DNA from: Clostridium_X cadaveris | Lineage (GTDB): Bacteria; Bacillota; Clostridia; Clostridiales; Clostridiaceae | DNA: 64,000 bases | NCBI RefSeq assembly: GCF_039521325.1 | Contig: NZ_BAAACD010000026.1 | Reading direction: 5' to 3' (one strand) | Part shown: positions 36,541-44,776 of the stretch, one piece after another | Position numbering within the stretch: position 1 is the first letter of the stretch | How the letters are laid out: each line of letters begins with the position of its first letter | Translations under genes and position numbers: made by a program | Notes under the pieces: model-generated | Database searches by the model: none | The model's input: only the letters and a program-made list of their open reading frames with translations | Told to the model about the DNA's origin: nothing

Positions 36541-37497
36541 CTATTTACATTCAATCTCTGAGAATCTCAATTCCTTTAAATATTTCTCCACTAATCCACA
36601 ATCCATTTGTGGGTGTATGGTTTCTTTATGAGATATTGTTATTGCAGACATAGCTATTGCATATTTTAATGTATCTATCACATTTAAACTTTTCATATAT
36701 CCATAGCAAATTCCAGCTACACAGGAATCACCTGCTCCTGTCACATTTATTACAGAAACATCGTGAGCCTTTACAAATCCCTCTTTATTTCCATCATTAT
36801 AATAAATACCCTCAGAATCTAAACTTATAAATACGTTTTTGACTCCTAATTCTAAAAAATATCTTCCAGCTTTTCTTACATCATCGCTATCTTTTATAAT
36901 AAATCCACATAAAACCTCTGCCTCATGTCTATTAGGTTTAATAGTATGAAACCTTCCTATTAAATGCTTAACACGCTGAACTTTTGCAGCAGATACAGGA
37001 TCTAATATAAATCTTGTACTTCCATTATATTTTGTAAGCATATACTCTAAAATACTCGGATTATCGCAATCAACAACTATATATTCTGAATTCTTTATGA
37101 TCTCACTCTTTGAATCAACAAATTCTTCAGTTAATTTATCAGTTATTGTCATGTCAACAACTGCAGATTCCATTTCTCCCTCTTCATTAAGTATAGCCAT
37201 ATATGTTGGAGTAGATTCTCCATCTAAGACAATAGATTCACTCATATCCAAGTTTATACTTTCAGCATACTTTAGTATACTCTTTCCTTTTTCATCATTT
37301 CCTAATGTAGATATAAGCTTAGTATTTATGTTAATCCTAGCCATATTTTCTGCAATATTTCGACAGACTCCTCCAAAGGATACCTTTACTGAGCCAGGAT
37401 TTGAATCCTTGCATCTGTAATTTTTATATGTAAACCCAAAAATATCATAAACCGATGCACCAAAAACTAATATATATGGTTCATTTTCCCTAATCAT
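36541..37497 (-). CDS. PfkB-family kinase, pseudouridine-kinase-like
   Basis: Cytoplasmic sugar/nucleoside kinase of 318 aa. N-terminal PfkB signature in SFGGVCRNIAENMARI (about 39-54), C-terminal NVTGAGDSCVAGICYG near 250-265 with the catalytic Asp. The NPGSVKVSFGGVxRNIAEN segment is close to PsuK (YeiC) pseudouridine kinases; the C-terminus HPQMDCGLVEKYL fits less well. No PsuG glycosidase lies next to it, so the substrate stays open (ribokinase-like sugar or nucleoside). It has its own terminator, separate from the sugar importer downstream. Confidence 0.82.
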   Translation of the reverse strand: MIRENEPYILVFGASVYDIFGFTYKNYRCKDSNPGSVKVSFGGVCRNIAENMARININTKLISTLGNDEKGKSILKYAESINLDMSESIVLDGESTPTYMAILNEEGEMESAVVDMTITDKLTEEFVDSKSEIIKNSEYIVVDCDNPSILEYMLTKYNGSTRFILDPVSAAKVQRVKHLIGRFHTIKPNRHEAEVLCGFIIKDSDDVRKAGRYFLELGVKNVFISLDSEGIYYNDGNKEGFVKAHDVSVINVTGAGDSCVAGICYGYMKSLNVIDTLKYAIAMSAITISHKETIHPQMDCGLVEKYLKELRFSEIECK

Positions 37498-37603
37498 AAT
37501 CCAGTTCTCCCTACATTTTTCTAAATTATCCGCTTAAATACTATACATTATTTCTCTACAAATTTCAACACATCTGTATATATAAGCTCATTAATAGGGA
37601 AAA

Positions 37604-38050
37604 CTATATGTATTTTAAAAACTCTTCATAACCTTCATCTTTCATTTTATCCTTTGGAATAAATTTTAAAGAAGCAGAATTAATACAGTATCTTAACCCT
37701 CCCTTTTCTTCTGGTCCATCACAAAATACGTGTCCCAAATGAGCATCTCCATTTTTGCTTCTCACCTCAGTACGAACCATACCATAGCTTTTATCTATAT
37801 TTTCTTTTATCACAGTTCTAGAAATAGGACTTGTAAATGCTGGCCACCCACATCCTGAATCAAACTTATCCTTTGATGTGAATAGAGGTTCTCCAGTGGT
37901 TATATCTACATAGATTCCTTCCTCAAATAAATCATCATATTCATTAACAAAAGGTCTCTCAGTGGCATTTTCTTGAGTAACTCTATATTGTATCTCTGTT
38001 AAAATTTCTTTTAATTCTTCTTTGCTCTTTTTTTCATATTTTTTATCCAT
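37604..38050 (-). CDS. msrB: Peptide-methionine (R)-S-oxide reductase
   Basis: Reduces the R form of methionine sulfoxide in proteins (148 aa). SelR domain: CGWPAF near 71-76, EVRSKNGDAHLGHVF near 99-113 with the substrate histidines, and the catalytic Cys in LRYCINSASLKF near 122-133. The zinc-binding CxxC pairs of some MsrB proteins are absent, which is a normal variant. Single gene. Confidence 0.95.
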   Translation of the reverse strand: MDKKYEKKSKEELKEILTEIQYRVTQENATERPFVNEYDDLFEEGIYVDITTGEPLFTSKDKFDSGCGWPAFTSPISRTVIKENIDKSYGMVRTEVRSKNGDAHLGHVFCDGPEEKGGLRYCINSASLKFIPKDKMKDEGYEEFLKYI

Positions 38051-38344
38051 AATACACCCCTTACATTTATATTATTTGTATATACTAATCCTTTTCTTTA
38101 TTATATACAAATAATATTTAAAGCATCAAAGTTTAATAAAATCATAAGTTGCTTTATTTAATTAATGTTAGAAAAAAAGTATCTTAGAAATGTATTTGTT
38201 AATTTATAACTTATTAAGTATAATATTGTTAACTGGAATTCATAGTAAAGTAAAAATTTATTAACTTATTAAAAATAGTGAGGTTTTGAAAGGAAAGACA
38301 TCTGGCATATTATTCAGAAAAAATAAAATTTCTAGGAGGATTTT
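38051..38344. other. Divergent promoter region, msrB and DinB-like gene
   Basis: 294 A/T-rich bases. Both neighbouring starts have good ribosome sites (AGGAGG for the right-hand gene). I see no operator or RNA element. Confidence 0.45.
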
Positions 38345-39016
38345 ATGAATAAAGAATGGTCTGAATTAAATAAAAAAACTCAATTACAAATAAAGAAAAA
38401 AGATACCTTCTATTTAGGCATTGAAACCTTAATTATTTTAAGGAAAGAATTAATGAAGCAGATACTTTATTTTAAAAATGTGTTAAGTAGAGAAAATTTT
38501 AATGCAATTCCATTTATAAACGCAAATGGTTATCATAGTAAAACAATCGCTTATTCTCTATATCATATTTTTAGAATAGAAGATATTGTTGCTAACTCTT
38601 TGATAAAAAAGGATGTTCAGATATTTTTTCAACATGATTATTGCAATAGAATGAAATCGTCAATTATTACAACTGGCAATGAATTAGTAAAACAAGAAAT
38701 CTCAACCTTCTCTTCTAAGTTAGATTTAGATGAGTTGTATCAGTATATTTATGATGTAGATGTTTCTACAACAAACCTATTAAAAGAACTTTCCTATGAA
38801 GATCTAAAAACTAAAATGACAGAAAAAGATAAAGAAATGCTTCGTTCACTAAAAGTTGTAAGCGATGATGAAAATTCAATTTGGTTAATTGATTATTGGT
38901 GTAGTAAAAACATACAAGGTTTAATTCAAATGCCATTTTCAAGACATTGGATAATGCATATCGAAGCTAGCATTCGTATCAAAAACAAAATATTTGAAAA
39001 GGAGAAATTAATATAA
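38345..39016 (+). CDS. DinB-like four-helix protein, putative
   Basis: 223 aa, soluble and helical. A histidine in GYHSKTIAYSLYHIFRIEDI (about 62-81) and another in PFSRHWIMHIEASIRI (about 197-212) are placed like the metal ligands of DinB/YfiT four-helix bundles, and the long central helices fit. The match is by pattern only. Members of this fold include thiol transferases and DNA-damage-induced proteins. AGGAGG precedes the ATG. Its stop shares one base with the start of the next gene (TAATG). Confidence 0.65.
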   Translation: MNKEWSELNKKTQLQIKKKDTFYLGIETLIILRKELMKQILYFKNVLSRENFNAIPFINANGYHSKTIAYSLYHIFRIEDIVANSLIKKDVQIFFQHDYCNRMKSSIITTGNELVKQEISTFSSKLDLDELYQYIYDVDVSTTNLLKELSYEDLKTKMTEKDKEMLRSLKVVSDDENSIWLIDYWCSKNIQGLIQMPFSRHWIMHIEASIRIKNKIFEKEKLI

Positions 39017-39420
39017 TGATTACTTATAAGGAATTTGATTCGTCCATGATTGAATCAGTAAAGAATATTTATAAAAAAGAATCTTGGAATGCTTATTTAA
39101 ATGACGATGAAAAACTAATAAGAGCATTTGATAATTCATTATATACTATGGGAGCATTTGATGATTTTAGACTCATAGGTTTTATCAGATGTGTTGGAGA
39201 TGGAGAACATATTTTGATGGTACAAGACTTAATTATTGATCCAGAATATCAAAAACGTGGAATTGGGACATATCTTTTTAATTCTATAATGCAAAAATAC
39301 TCTACAGTAAGAATGTTCATAGTTTTGACTGATATAGAAGATGTAGTTGACAACAAGTTTTATAAGTCATTTAACCTAAAGAAATTGGAAGATATGAATA
39401 TCATAGGATATATGAGATAA
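39016..39420 (+). CDS. GNAT-family N-acetyltransferase
   Basis: 134 aa. The acetyl-CoA site is visible as VQDLIIDPEYQKRGIGTYLF (about 74-93), with the Q/RxxGxG/A loop QKRGIG. Single domain of normal length. Translation is coupled to the gene before it. Acceptor substrate unknown. Confidence 0.9.
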   Translation: MITYKEFDSSMIESVKNIYKKESWNAYLNDDEKLIRAFDNSLYTMGAFDDFRLIGFIRCVGDGEHILMVQDLIIDPEYQKRGIGTYLFNSIMQKYSTVRMFIVLTDIEDVVDNKFYKSFNLKKLEDMNIIGYMR

Positions 39421-39478
39421 ATAAACATAATAAATTATGAAAATATTAAATTACTAGTAATTATCAGGAGGTGTTTTT

Positions 39479-40231
39479 ATGGATTTTAGGAAGGTTTTCG
39501 ATGGCATTCCTGAAGAATTTGATAAATGGAGAACTCGTTATTGTGATGAACTTTTCTTAGATCTTATTGAGTATTCAAAGCTTGATTCTAGTAAAACCTC
39601 CCTGGAAATTGGTCCCGGAACAGGTCAAGCTACCGAGCCAATATTAAAAACAGGCTGCTCATATTTAGCAATTGAACTTGGTGAAAACCTTGCAAAATAC
39701 ACACAAAATAAGTTTAGTTCATACGATAATTTTGAAATTGTAAATGCTGATTTTGAAAATTATGATTTTGATAATCGCCAATTTGATTTAGTTTATTCAG
39801 CTGCCACAATTCAATGGATTCCAGAAGAAATTGGATTTTCAAAAGTTTATGATATCCTAAAAAGCAAAGGAACTTTTGCAATGATGTTAACTCGAACAGA
39901 TGAAAAAAGTGATAATGAACTTTTGTATTCAAGAATACAGAAAGTATACTCTGAATATTTTCGTCCTGAAAAAGAATATACATGCAATTTAAATTACAAC
40001 AATACTAAAAAATATGGTTTTACTGATATCAAATGCTTTACTTATCACAAAATAAGAGAACTTAATGCTGATGAGTATATATCATGGATAAGTACACATG
40101 CTTCTCATTTAACTCTTACTGAACCTTATAAATCAAATTTTTACACTGGCATCAAGGAAGCTATTTTAAGTTTTGGTAATAATATAAAGCTTTATGACAC
40201 GATAGTTTTGTATTTGGCAAGAAAGCCTTAA
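39479..40231 (+). CDS. Class I SAM-dependent methyltransferase
   Basis: 250 aa. SAM motif I is LEIGPGTGQATEPIL (about 42-56), motif II acidic residue in YLAIELGENLAKY and motif IV in FDLVYSAATIQWI (about 102-114). AGGAGGTGTTTTT precedes the ATG. Substrate unknown; it follows the DinB-like and acetyltransferase genes on the same strand. Confidence 0.9.
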   Translation: MDFRKVFDGIPEEFDKWRTRYCDELFLDLIEYSKLDSSKTSLEIGPGTGQATEPILKTGCSYLAIELGENLAKYTQNKFSSYDNFEIVNADFENYDFDNRQFDLVYSAATIQWIPEEIGFSKVYDILKSKGTFAMMLTRTDEKSDNELLYSRIQKVYSEYFRPEKEYTCNLNYNNTKKYGFTDIKCFTYHKIRELNADEYISWISTHASHLTLTEPYKSNFYTGIKEAILSFGNNIKLYDTIVLYLARKP

Positions 40232-40282
40232 TAGTATTAAGGCAAATACAATCTAATAAATTATTTATATGGAGGATTTATT

Positions 40283-40816
40283 ATGAATTTAGACGAATTA
40301 CGCTTAGATTGTGCGGTTAAACAAAAAAAAGGATTACATTTCATATTAGCATCTATCATTATTTGGTTTGCTGTATTAATCATTCATTTAACATCACTAC
40401 CTATTTTAACTAAAAATTTATTAACATTTTTCTGTACAGCCCCACTAATGCCTTTAGCATTCTTAATATCCAAACTAGTTAATATAGATTTTCAAAACAA
40501 AGAGAATCCCTTAACTAATTTAGGGGTTCTATTTTCTGCAAATCAAATGCTATACTTATTGATAGCTATGTAGATATATCCAACAGTGCCTGAAAAAATG
40601 CTAATGGTACTAGCAATGATTTTTGGAGCGCATTTGTTACCATATAGCTGGTTATATAAATCTAGGTCTTATATGTTTTTATCTATTGTAATTCCAATTT
40701 TATCACTTATCGTTGGCTTAAATTTTGCCCCTTATGTACTTGCAGCATTGATGATGGTAATAGAAATTTTATTTAGTATATGTCTCAAAATAGAAAATAA
40801 AAATCTTTCGATATAG
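40283..40816 (+). pseudogene. DUF7010-like membrane protein gene interrupted by an in-frame TAG
   Basis: A membrane protein gene of about 177 codons broken at codon 97 by TAG (40571-40573). Both halves are in the same frame: the first ends NQMLYLLIAM and the second continues IYPTVPEKMLMVLAMIFGA with no start codon at the joint. The parts resemble the DUF7010 family, in which I recall a Trp at about the interrupted place, so TGG to TAG is the simple explanation. Five or six spans are lost to the second half if translation stops. GGAGG precedes the ATG. A sequencing error remains possible. Confidence 0.8.
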
Positions 40817-40820
40817 AGTT

Positions 40821-41294
40821 ATATTTAAAACAGATCATTATATTTTCAGTTATAGGGTTGCTGGAATATTGATCCATAATGGCAAAGTTCTATTACAAAG
40901 ACCTCAAAATGATACAGTATATTCAATTCCAGGTGGTCATGTTGCCCTTGGCGAAACAAACGAAGAAACATTAGTGCGTGAATTTAAAGAAGAAATAAAT
41001 GCAGATATAAAGGTAGATGAATTACGATGGGTTGGTGAAATATTCTTTCCATGGGGAGATAAGCCATGTCATCAGATATGTTTATTTTATAATATATTGC
41101 TAATGGATAAGATAACTATACCTCTTGATGGAACATTTTTAGGGACAGAGCAATTAGATGATGAGTCATTTAAATTAGAATTCTCTTGGATTGATACTAA
41201 AGACATAGAAACTATAGAATTATATCCTATTGAAGCAAAAAAATATCTTACTCAGGGATTAAATAAGGTAGAACATTTTGTTTATGTGGAATGA
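40821..41294 (+). CDS. NUDIX hydrolase without a normal start codon
   Basis: Hydrolase of nucleoside-diphosphate-linked compounds, up to 157 codons. The NUDIX box is GGHVALGETNEETLVREFKEEI (about residues 39-60, given in part by GGHVALGETN and REFKEEI). Sequence resembling the usual first strand (FKTDHYIFSYRVAGILIHNG) lies upstream of the first accepted start, TTG at 40869, but between the in-frame TAG at 40791 and that TTG there is no ATG, GTG, TTG or CTG. The coordinates here assume an ATA start. Starting at TTG would drop the first strand. It may be a damaged gene like its neighbour. Confidence 0.7.
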   Translation: MFKTDHYIFSYRVAGILIHNGKVLLQRPQNDTVYSIPGGHVALGETNEETLVREFKEEINADIKVDELRWVGEIFFPWGDKPCHQICLFYNILLMDKITIPLDGTFLGTEQLDDESFKLEFSWIDTKDIETIELYPIEAKKYLTQGLNKVEHFVYVE

Positions 41295-41307
41295 TAATAT
41301 CATATAT

Positions 41308-41347
41308 AAAAAGCAATCCGTTATTTAAGTTTAACAGATTGCTTTTT
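41308..41347. terminator. Terminator after the NUDIX gene
   Basis: 16-bp arms (41308-41323, 41332-41347) with one mismatch and a T-run on the plus strand; A-run on the other side allows use by the convergent ATPase gene too. Confidence 0.8.
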
Positions 41348-41433
41348 TCTTATCTTTTATATATTTTCTTAAGATTTTTCAGATTAAAATGAAGTCCATC
41401 AATTCTAAACCCATTATACTTTTTATGAAACAA

Positions 41434-42222
41434 TTACATATTGCATACGCTTTCTACAGGAATAAAATAACTTCTTTTAATATCTTCATCTGTCTTTATT
41501 ATACCATTTACTCCGTAAACTCTTTTTATTATATTACAATTTATAACCTCTTCACTTCTTCCTTGCGCTATTATCTTTCCCTCATTCATAATTATGATAT
41601 TATCGCTATATTGCAGTGCCTGGTTTATATCATGGAGTACCATTAAGACAGTGGTTTTATTGTCTTTATTTAACTTCTTAACTATATCTAATACTTGAAT
41701 TTGATGATATATATCTAAGTAAGTGGTTGGCTCGTCCAAAACCAATATATCAGTCTTTTGTGATAATGCCATAGCTATAAAAGCTCGCTGCCTTTCTCCA
41801 CCTGACAAGCACATGACTTCTTTATCAAGAAATTTTTCCATGCCGGTTGATTTGATAGCCCAATGAATTATATCCTCATCTTCATCATTAAAGCCTTCAA
41901 ATGCTTTTTTGTATGGCATTCTGCCGTATTTAACAAGCTCATAAACTGTTAAATCACTTGGAACTGAGTTTTGCTGATGGACAGTAGATATAATCTTAGC
42001 TAATTCTTTATTTTTTATCTTTCTTATATCTTTTTTATTCACCAGTATATCACCACTTATACTTTTATTTATTCCGCATAGCAAAGAAAGTAATGTTGAT
42101 TTTCCACTTCCGTTTGGTCCAATTATCGTAGTAATTTTCCCTTCCTCAATATTTAAGTTTAATTTTTTTATAAAAGATTTCCCTTCATAAGAAAAACTTA
42201 TATTTCTTGCTTCTAGTTCTAT
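41434..42222 (-). CDS. Heme/iron ABC ATP-binding protein, FecE type, start codon altered
   Basis: ATPase of the heme importer, 262 codons if read from the ATA at 42222. Walker A IIGPNGSGKST is intact only in this longer reading; the first ATG/GTG/TTG/CTG in frame (TTG, 42084) lies after it and would give a non-functional ATPase. Signature CLSGGERQRAFIAMAL and Walker B DILVLDEPTTYLD are present. GGAGGAG lies nine bases before the ATA. If the ATA was ATG, the upstream permease would read two codons further to a second TAG, so one G-to-A change explains both ends. Confidence 0.75.
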   Translation of the reverse strand: MELEARNISFSYEGKSFIKKLNLNIEEGKITTIIGPNGSGKSTLLSLLCGINKSISGDILVNKKDIRKIKNKELAKIISTVHQQNSVPSDLTVYELVKYGRMPYKKAFEGFNDEDEDIIHWAIKSTGMEKFLDKEVMCLSGGERQRAFIAMALSQKTDILVLDEPTTYLDIYHQIQVLDIVKKLNKDNKTTVLMVLHDINQALQYSDNIIIMNEGKIIAQGRSEEVINCNIIKRVYGVNGIIKTDEDIKRSYFIPVESVCNM

Positions 42223-43211
42223 TTTAAATCACTCCTCCTCAAAAGATATAAGAAGAATGGTGCCCCTATTATTGACATTATAATTCCTACTGGAATTTCA
42301 TTAGGCTTCATAATTCCTCTACCAAGAGTATCCCCTAAAAGTAGAAGTATCCCTCCTACTATTCCAGAGAATGGAATTAAATATTTATGATCTGATCCTA
42401 TAATAATTCTGCACATGTGTGGAACTATCAGTCCAACAAAGGATATTGTTCCACCTATAGCTGTTGATACACTTGATAAAAACACTGCAACTCCTGTTAT
42501 AAATATCATTTGAAAATCCGTATTTACCCCTAAACTTTTGGCATTCTTTCTACCTAAACTAATAATATTACAATTTTTGCTTAAAAATAGAGCTGCTATT
42601 ATTCCAAGAAAAGAATAGAAAAATAGGATTTTTAAATCATTTACTTTTATTGTTGCCAAACTTCCTGTGAGCCATCGTTGAATGCTGTTTCCTCCTATGC
42701 CTGCACTTGTAGTCATAAGAGAAGTTATTCCTCCTAGAAGTGCATTTACTGCTGATCCAACTAGAACGATACGAATAGGTGATAATTCTCTTTTAAAGGC
42801 AAATGTATAAACAACAGCACAGGATATTGCTCCTCCCATAAATCCCATGAGCGGTCTAACCATATTAAGAGATGGTATAAAAATCATTATCAGAACTGTT
42901 ACAAGGGAAGCTCCTGATGATATACCCGTTATATAAGGATCCGCTAATGGATTTCTTATTACGGCTTGTAAAAGCACACCTGCAACTGCAAGATTGCATC
43001 CAATCAATACTGCAGATAGCACTCTTGGAACTCTTATGTCTTTTATTATCTTTATATTACCTTCATTAGCATTATTTAAAAATCCCTCTACTAATTCACT
43101 GAAAGATATATTTATACTGCCAACCTTTAAAGAGTATAAAATAAGCCCTGCCAATATTAATAAGGAAGCGACTATATATATTCTTTTCTTTTTTTCACTT
43201 ATTTTCTTCAT
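42219..43211 (-). CDS. Heme/iron ABC permease, FecCD family
   Basis: 330 aa with about nine spans, the BtuC/FecD fold. Family segments: VPRVLSAVLIGCNLAVAG near 63-80, NPLADPYITGISSGAS near 89-104, and FVGLIVPHMCRIIIGSDHKY near 257-276. AAGGTGGCATA precedes the ATG. It lies 19 bases after the binding-protein gene. Its TAG overlaps the altered start of the ATPase gene, and a second TAG follows two codons later. Confidence 0.93.
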   Translation of the reverse strand: MKKISEKKKRIYIVASLLILAGLILYSLKVGSINISFSELVEGFLNNANEGNIKIIKDIRVPRVLSAVLIGCNLAVAGVLLQAVIRNPLADPYITGISSGASLVTVLIMIFIPSLNMVRPLMGFMGGAISCAVVYTFAFKRELSPIRIVLVGSAVNALLGGITSLMTTSAGIGGNSIQRWLTGSLATIKVNDLKILFFYSFLGIIAALFLSKNCNIISLGRKNAKSLGVNTDFQMIFITGVAVFLSSVSTAIGGTISFVGLIVPHMCRIIIGSDHKYLIPFSGIVGGILLLLGDTLGRGIMKPNEIPVGIIMSIIGAPFFLYLLRRSDLK

Positions 43212-43230
43212 ATGCCACCTTATATTTCTT

Positions 43231-44139
43231 TTACTTATATATTATGTCACTTAAAATATCCAATGCTTCTATTACTTTTAAGTTCGCACTCATTCCAAAA
43301 TAAGTTCTATCTAAAAATTCTACCTTTCCATCCTGCACTGCTTTAATATCTTTCCATGCAGCATCAGTATTTAATGTCTCTTTAAATTCTTTTTCAGTCT
43401 TTTCCGGCATTGCATGGGTCATAACTATGATTTTGTCAGGATTCATTTGGGATAAAGCTTCTCTACTATATGAAACAAATGGTCCAGAAGTTTCTTTTAC
43501 TACATTTTCTCCTCCAACAATTTTAACTAAATTACCAATATAACTTTCCTCTGTAGCAAGCATATTCACTCCACCTGGAGCCGCAAAAACTATCATTATA
43601 TTTTTAGCTGATTGCGATGATTTTGATGAATCTTTAAAAGAATTCTCCTTCTCTTCTAATTCTTTTAAAATCTTGTCTCCATCTTCAACTTTATTAAATC
43701 TTTTTGCTAAATCTTTTATGCTTTTCTTTAGACCATCTACGCTATCTAAATCTACAAATATACTTGGAATATTATTTGATTCAAATAGATTTTTATAGTC
43801 TTGTCCAAGAGTATCTGTCGCAACTGTAACTGTTGGATTTAAAGATTTTATTATTTCCATATCTGGATTCATTGGATTTCCTATTTTGGTAGCTTCTTTC
43901 GTAGAATCAGGAAGAGTATAGGAGGTTTCGGGAACCCCTGCTAATTTCACTCCTAATTTATCTAATATTTCAACTACAGCTACAGATGTAGCTACAACAG
44001 TATCTTTCTGCTCCTCAACAATTGGTTTATCATCTTCTTTTTTTATATTTTTATCAGTTTTTTCCTCATTGCTGCATGCAGACATAGTAAGTGCTGTAGC
44101 TATGGCAATAAATAATGTGATCATTCTTTTTATTTTCAT
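43231..44139 (-). CDS. Heme/iron-binding lipoprotein, IsdE/BtuF-like
   Basis: Extracellular binding protein of 302 aa, helical-backbone class. Lipobox ending MSAC at residue 22. Features: VVATSVAVVEILDKLGVKLAGVPET near 48-72 (given in part), GNPMNPDMEIIKSLNPTVTV near 90, and a C-terminal DGKVEFLDRTYFG segment. It lies between the sortase and the permease in a NEAT-protein operon, so heme is the likely ligand, passed on from the NEAT protein. Confidence 0.9.
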   Translation of the reverse strand: MKIKRMITLFIAIATALTMSACSNEEKTDKNIKKEDDKPIVEEQKDTVVATSVAVVEILDKLGVKLAGVPETSYTLPDSTKEATKIGNPMNPDMEIIKSLNPTVTVATDTLGQDYKNLFESNNIPSIFVDLDSVDGLKKSIKDLAKRFNKVEDGDKILKELEEKENSFKDSSKSSQSAKNIMIVFAAPGGVNMLATEESYIGNLVKIVGGENVVKETSGPFVSYSREALSQMNPDKIIVMTHAMPEKTEKEFKETLNTDAAWKDIKAVQDGKVEFLDRTYFGMSANLKVIEALDILSDIIYK

Positions 44140-44148
44140 ATTTTCCTC

Positions 44149-44718
44149 CTATTTTAAAACTCCTTTAACAATCAATCTTTCTTTTCCTTTTGCTGTACAT
44201 GTAACTATAGTGATTTCTTTCTTGTCACTATATCCATTTAAAACACTTGTTTCTTCTGGCTCTACTACAAATTTATCTACAACTTCATAAACAAAGTTTC
44301 CGTTTAATGCATCTATTACAATTTTATCTCCATTTTTTATTTTATCTATTTCATTAAATACATTTGTATACACAGTGCTACTATGTCCTGCTATTGAAAA
44401 ATTCCCATTTCCACCAGGCATTGCTGTATTATTGAAATGGCCTATATTATGGGTTATTTCCTCGTTTTCTACTCCCTCGACTATAATTCCCTCTATATTT
44501 AAACTTGGAATACTTAGTTTGCCAATTTTATCACCAGATTGTATATTTTTATAGACATCGCTAGATTTGATATTATTGGATTTAATATCAGATACTTTTG
44601 ACTCTAGCTCACTTTTACTTTTATTTTCTTCTATAAAGTTAATTAGCTTAAAACTAAAGGCTGATATTAAAATAATAAAGCCTGCTAAAATTAAAATATT
44701 GGATTTTATTTTTTTCAT
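44149..44718 (-). CDS. Class D-like sortase
   Basis: Membrane-anchored transpeptidase of 189 aa with one N-terminal span (about 7-24). Catalytic residues: His in SIAGHSS near 113, Cys in IVTCTAKGK near 176 and Arg in GKERLIVKG near 182. The length and TC motif fit class D. The neighbouring surface protein ends in LPQTG, its probable substrate. GGGAG precedes the ATG. It follows the NEAT gene with a hairpin between. Confidence 0.9.
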   Translation of the reverse strand: MKKIKSNILILAGFIILISAFSFKLINFIEENKSKSELESKVSDIKSNNIKSSDVYKNIQSGDKIGKLSIPSLNIEGIIVEGVENEEITHNIGHFNNTAMPGGNGNFSIAGHSSTVYTNVFNEIDKIKNGDKIVIDALNGNFVYEVVDKFVVEPEETSVLNGYSDKKEITIVTCTAKGKERLIVKGVLK

Positions 44719-44745
44719 AATATCTCCCTTAGATATTTAAATTTA

Positions 44746-44769
44746 AAAAAGGAGAAAATTCTCCTTTTT
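44746..44769 (-). terminator. Attenuator hairpin between NEAT and sortase genes
   Basis: 11-bp arms (44746-44756, 44759-44769), A/T-rich at the base so that the minus strand ends in T6. It lies just past the NEAT stop. Partial read-through would give much surface protein and less sortase and transporter. Confidence 0.65.
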
Positions 44770-44776
44770 ATTAATC

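Noticed and set aside
40586..40816. Second half of the DUF7010-like gene as a separate small membrane protein
   Set aside because: Same frame as the first half, no ribosome site, and the codons between the TAG and its first ATG continue the family sequence.
41434..42084. Shorter ATPase starting at the TTG at 42084
   Set aside because: It would lack the Walker A motif, which is intact in the same frame just upstream.
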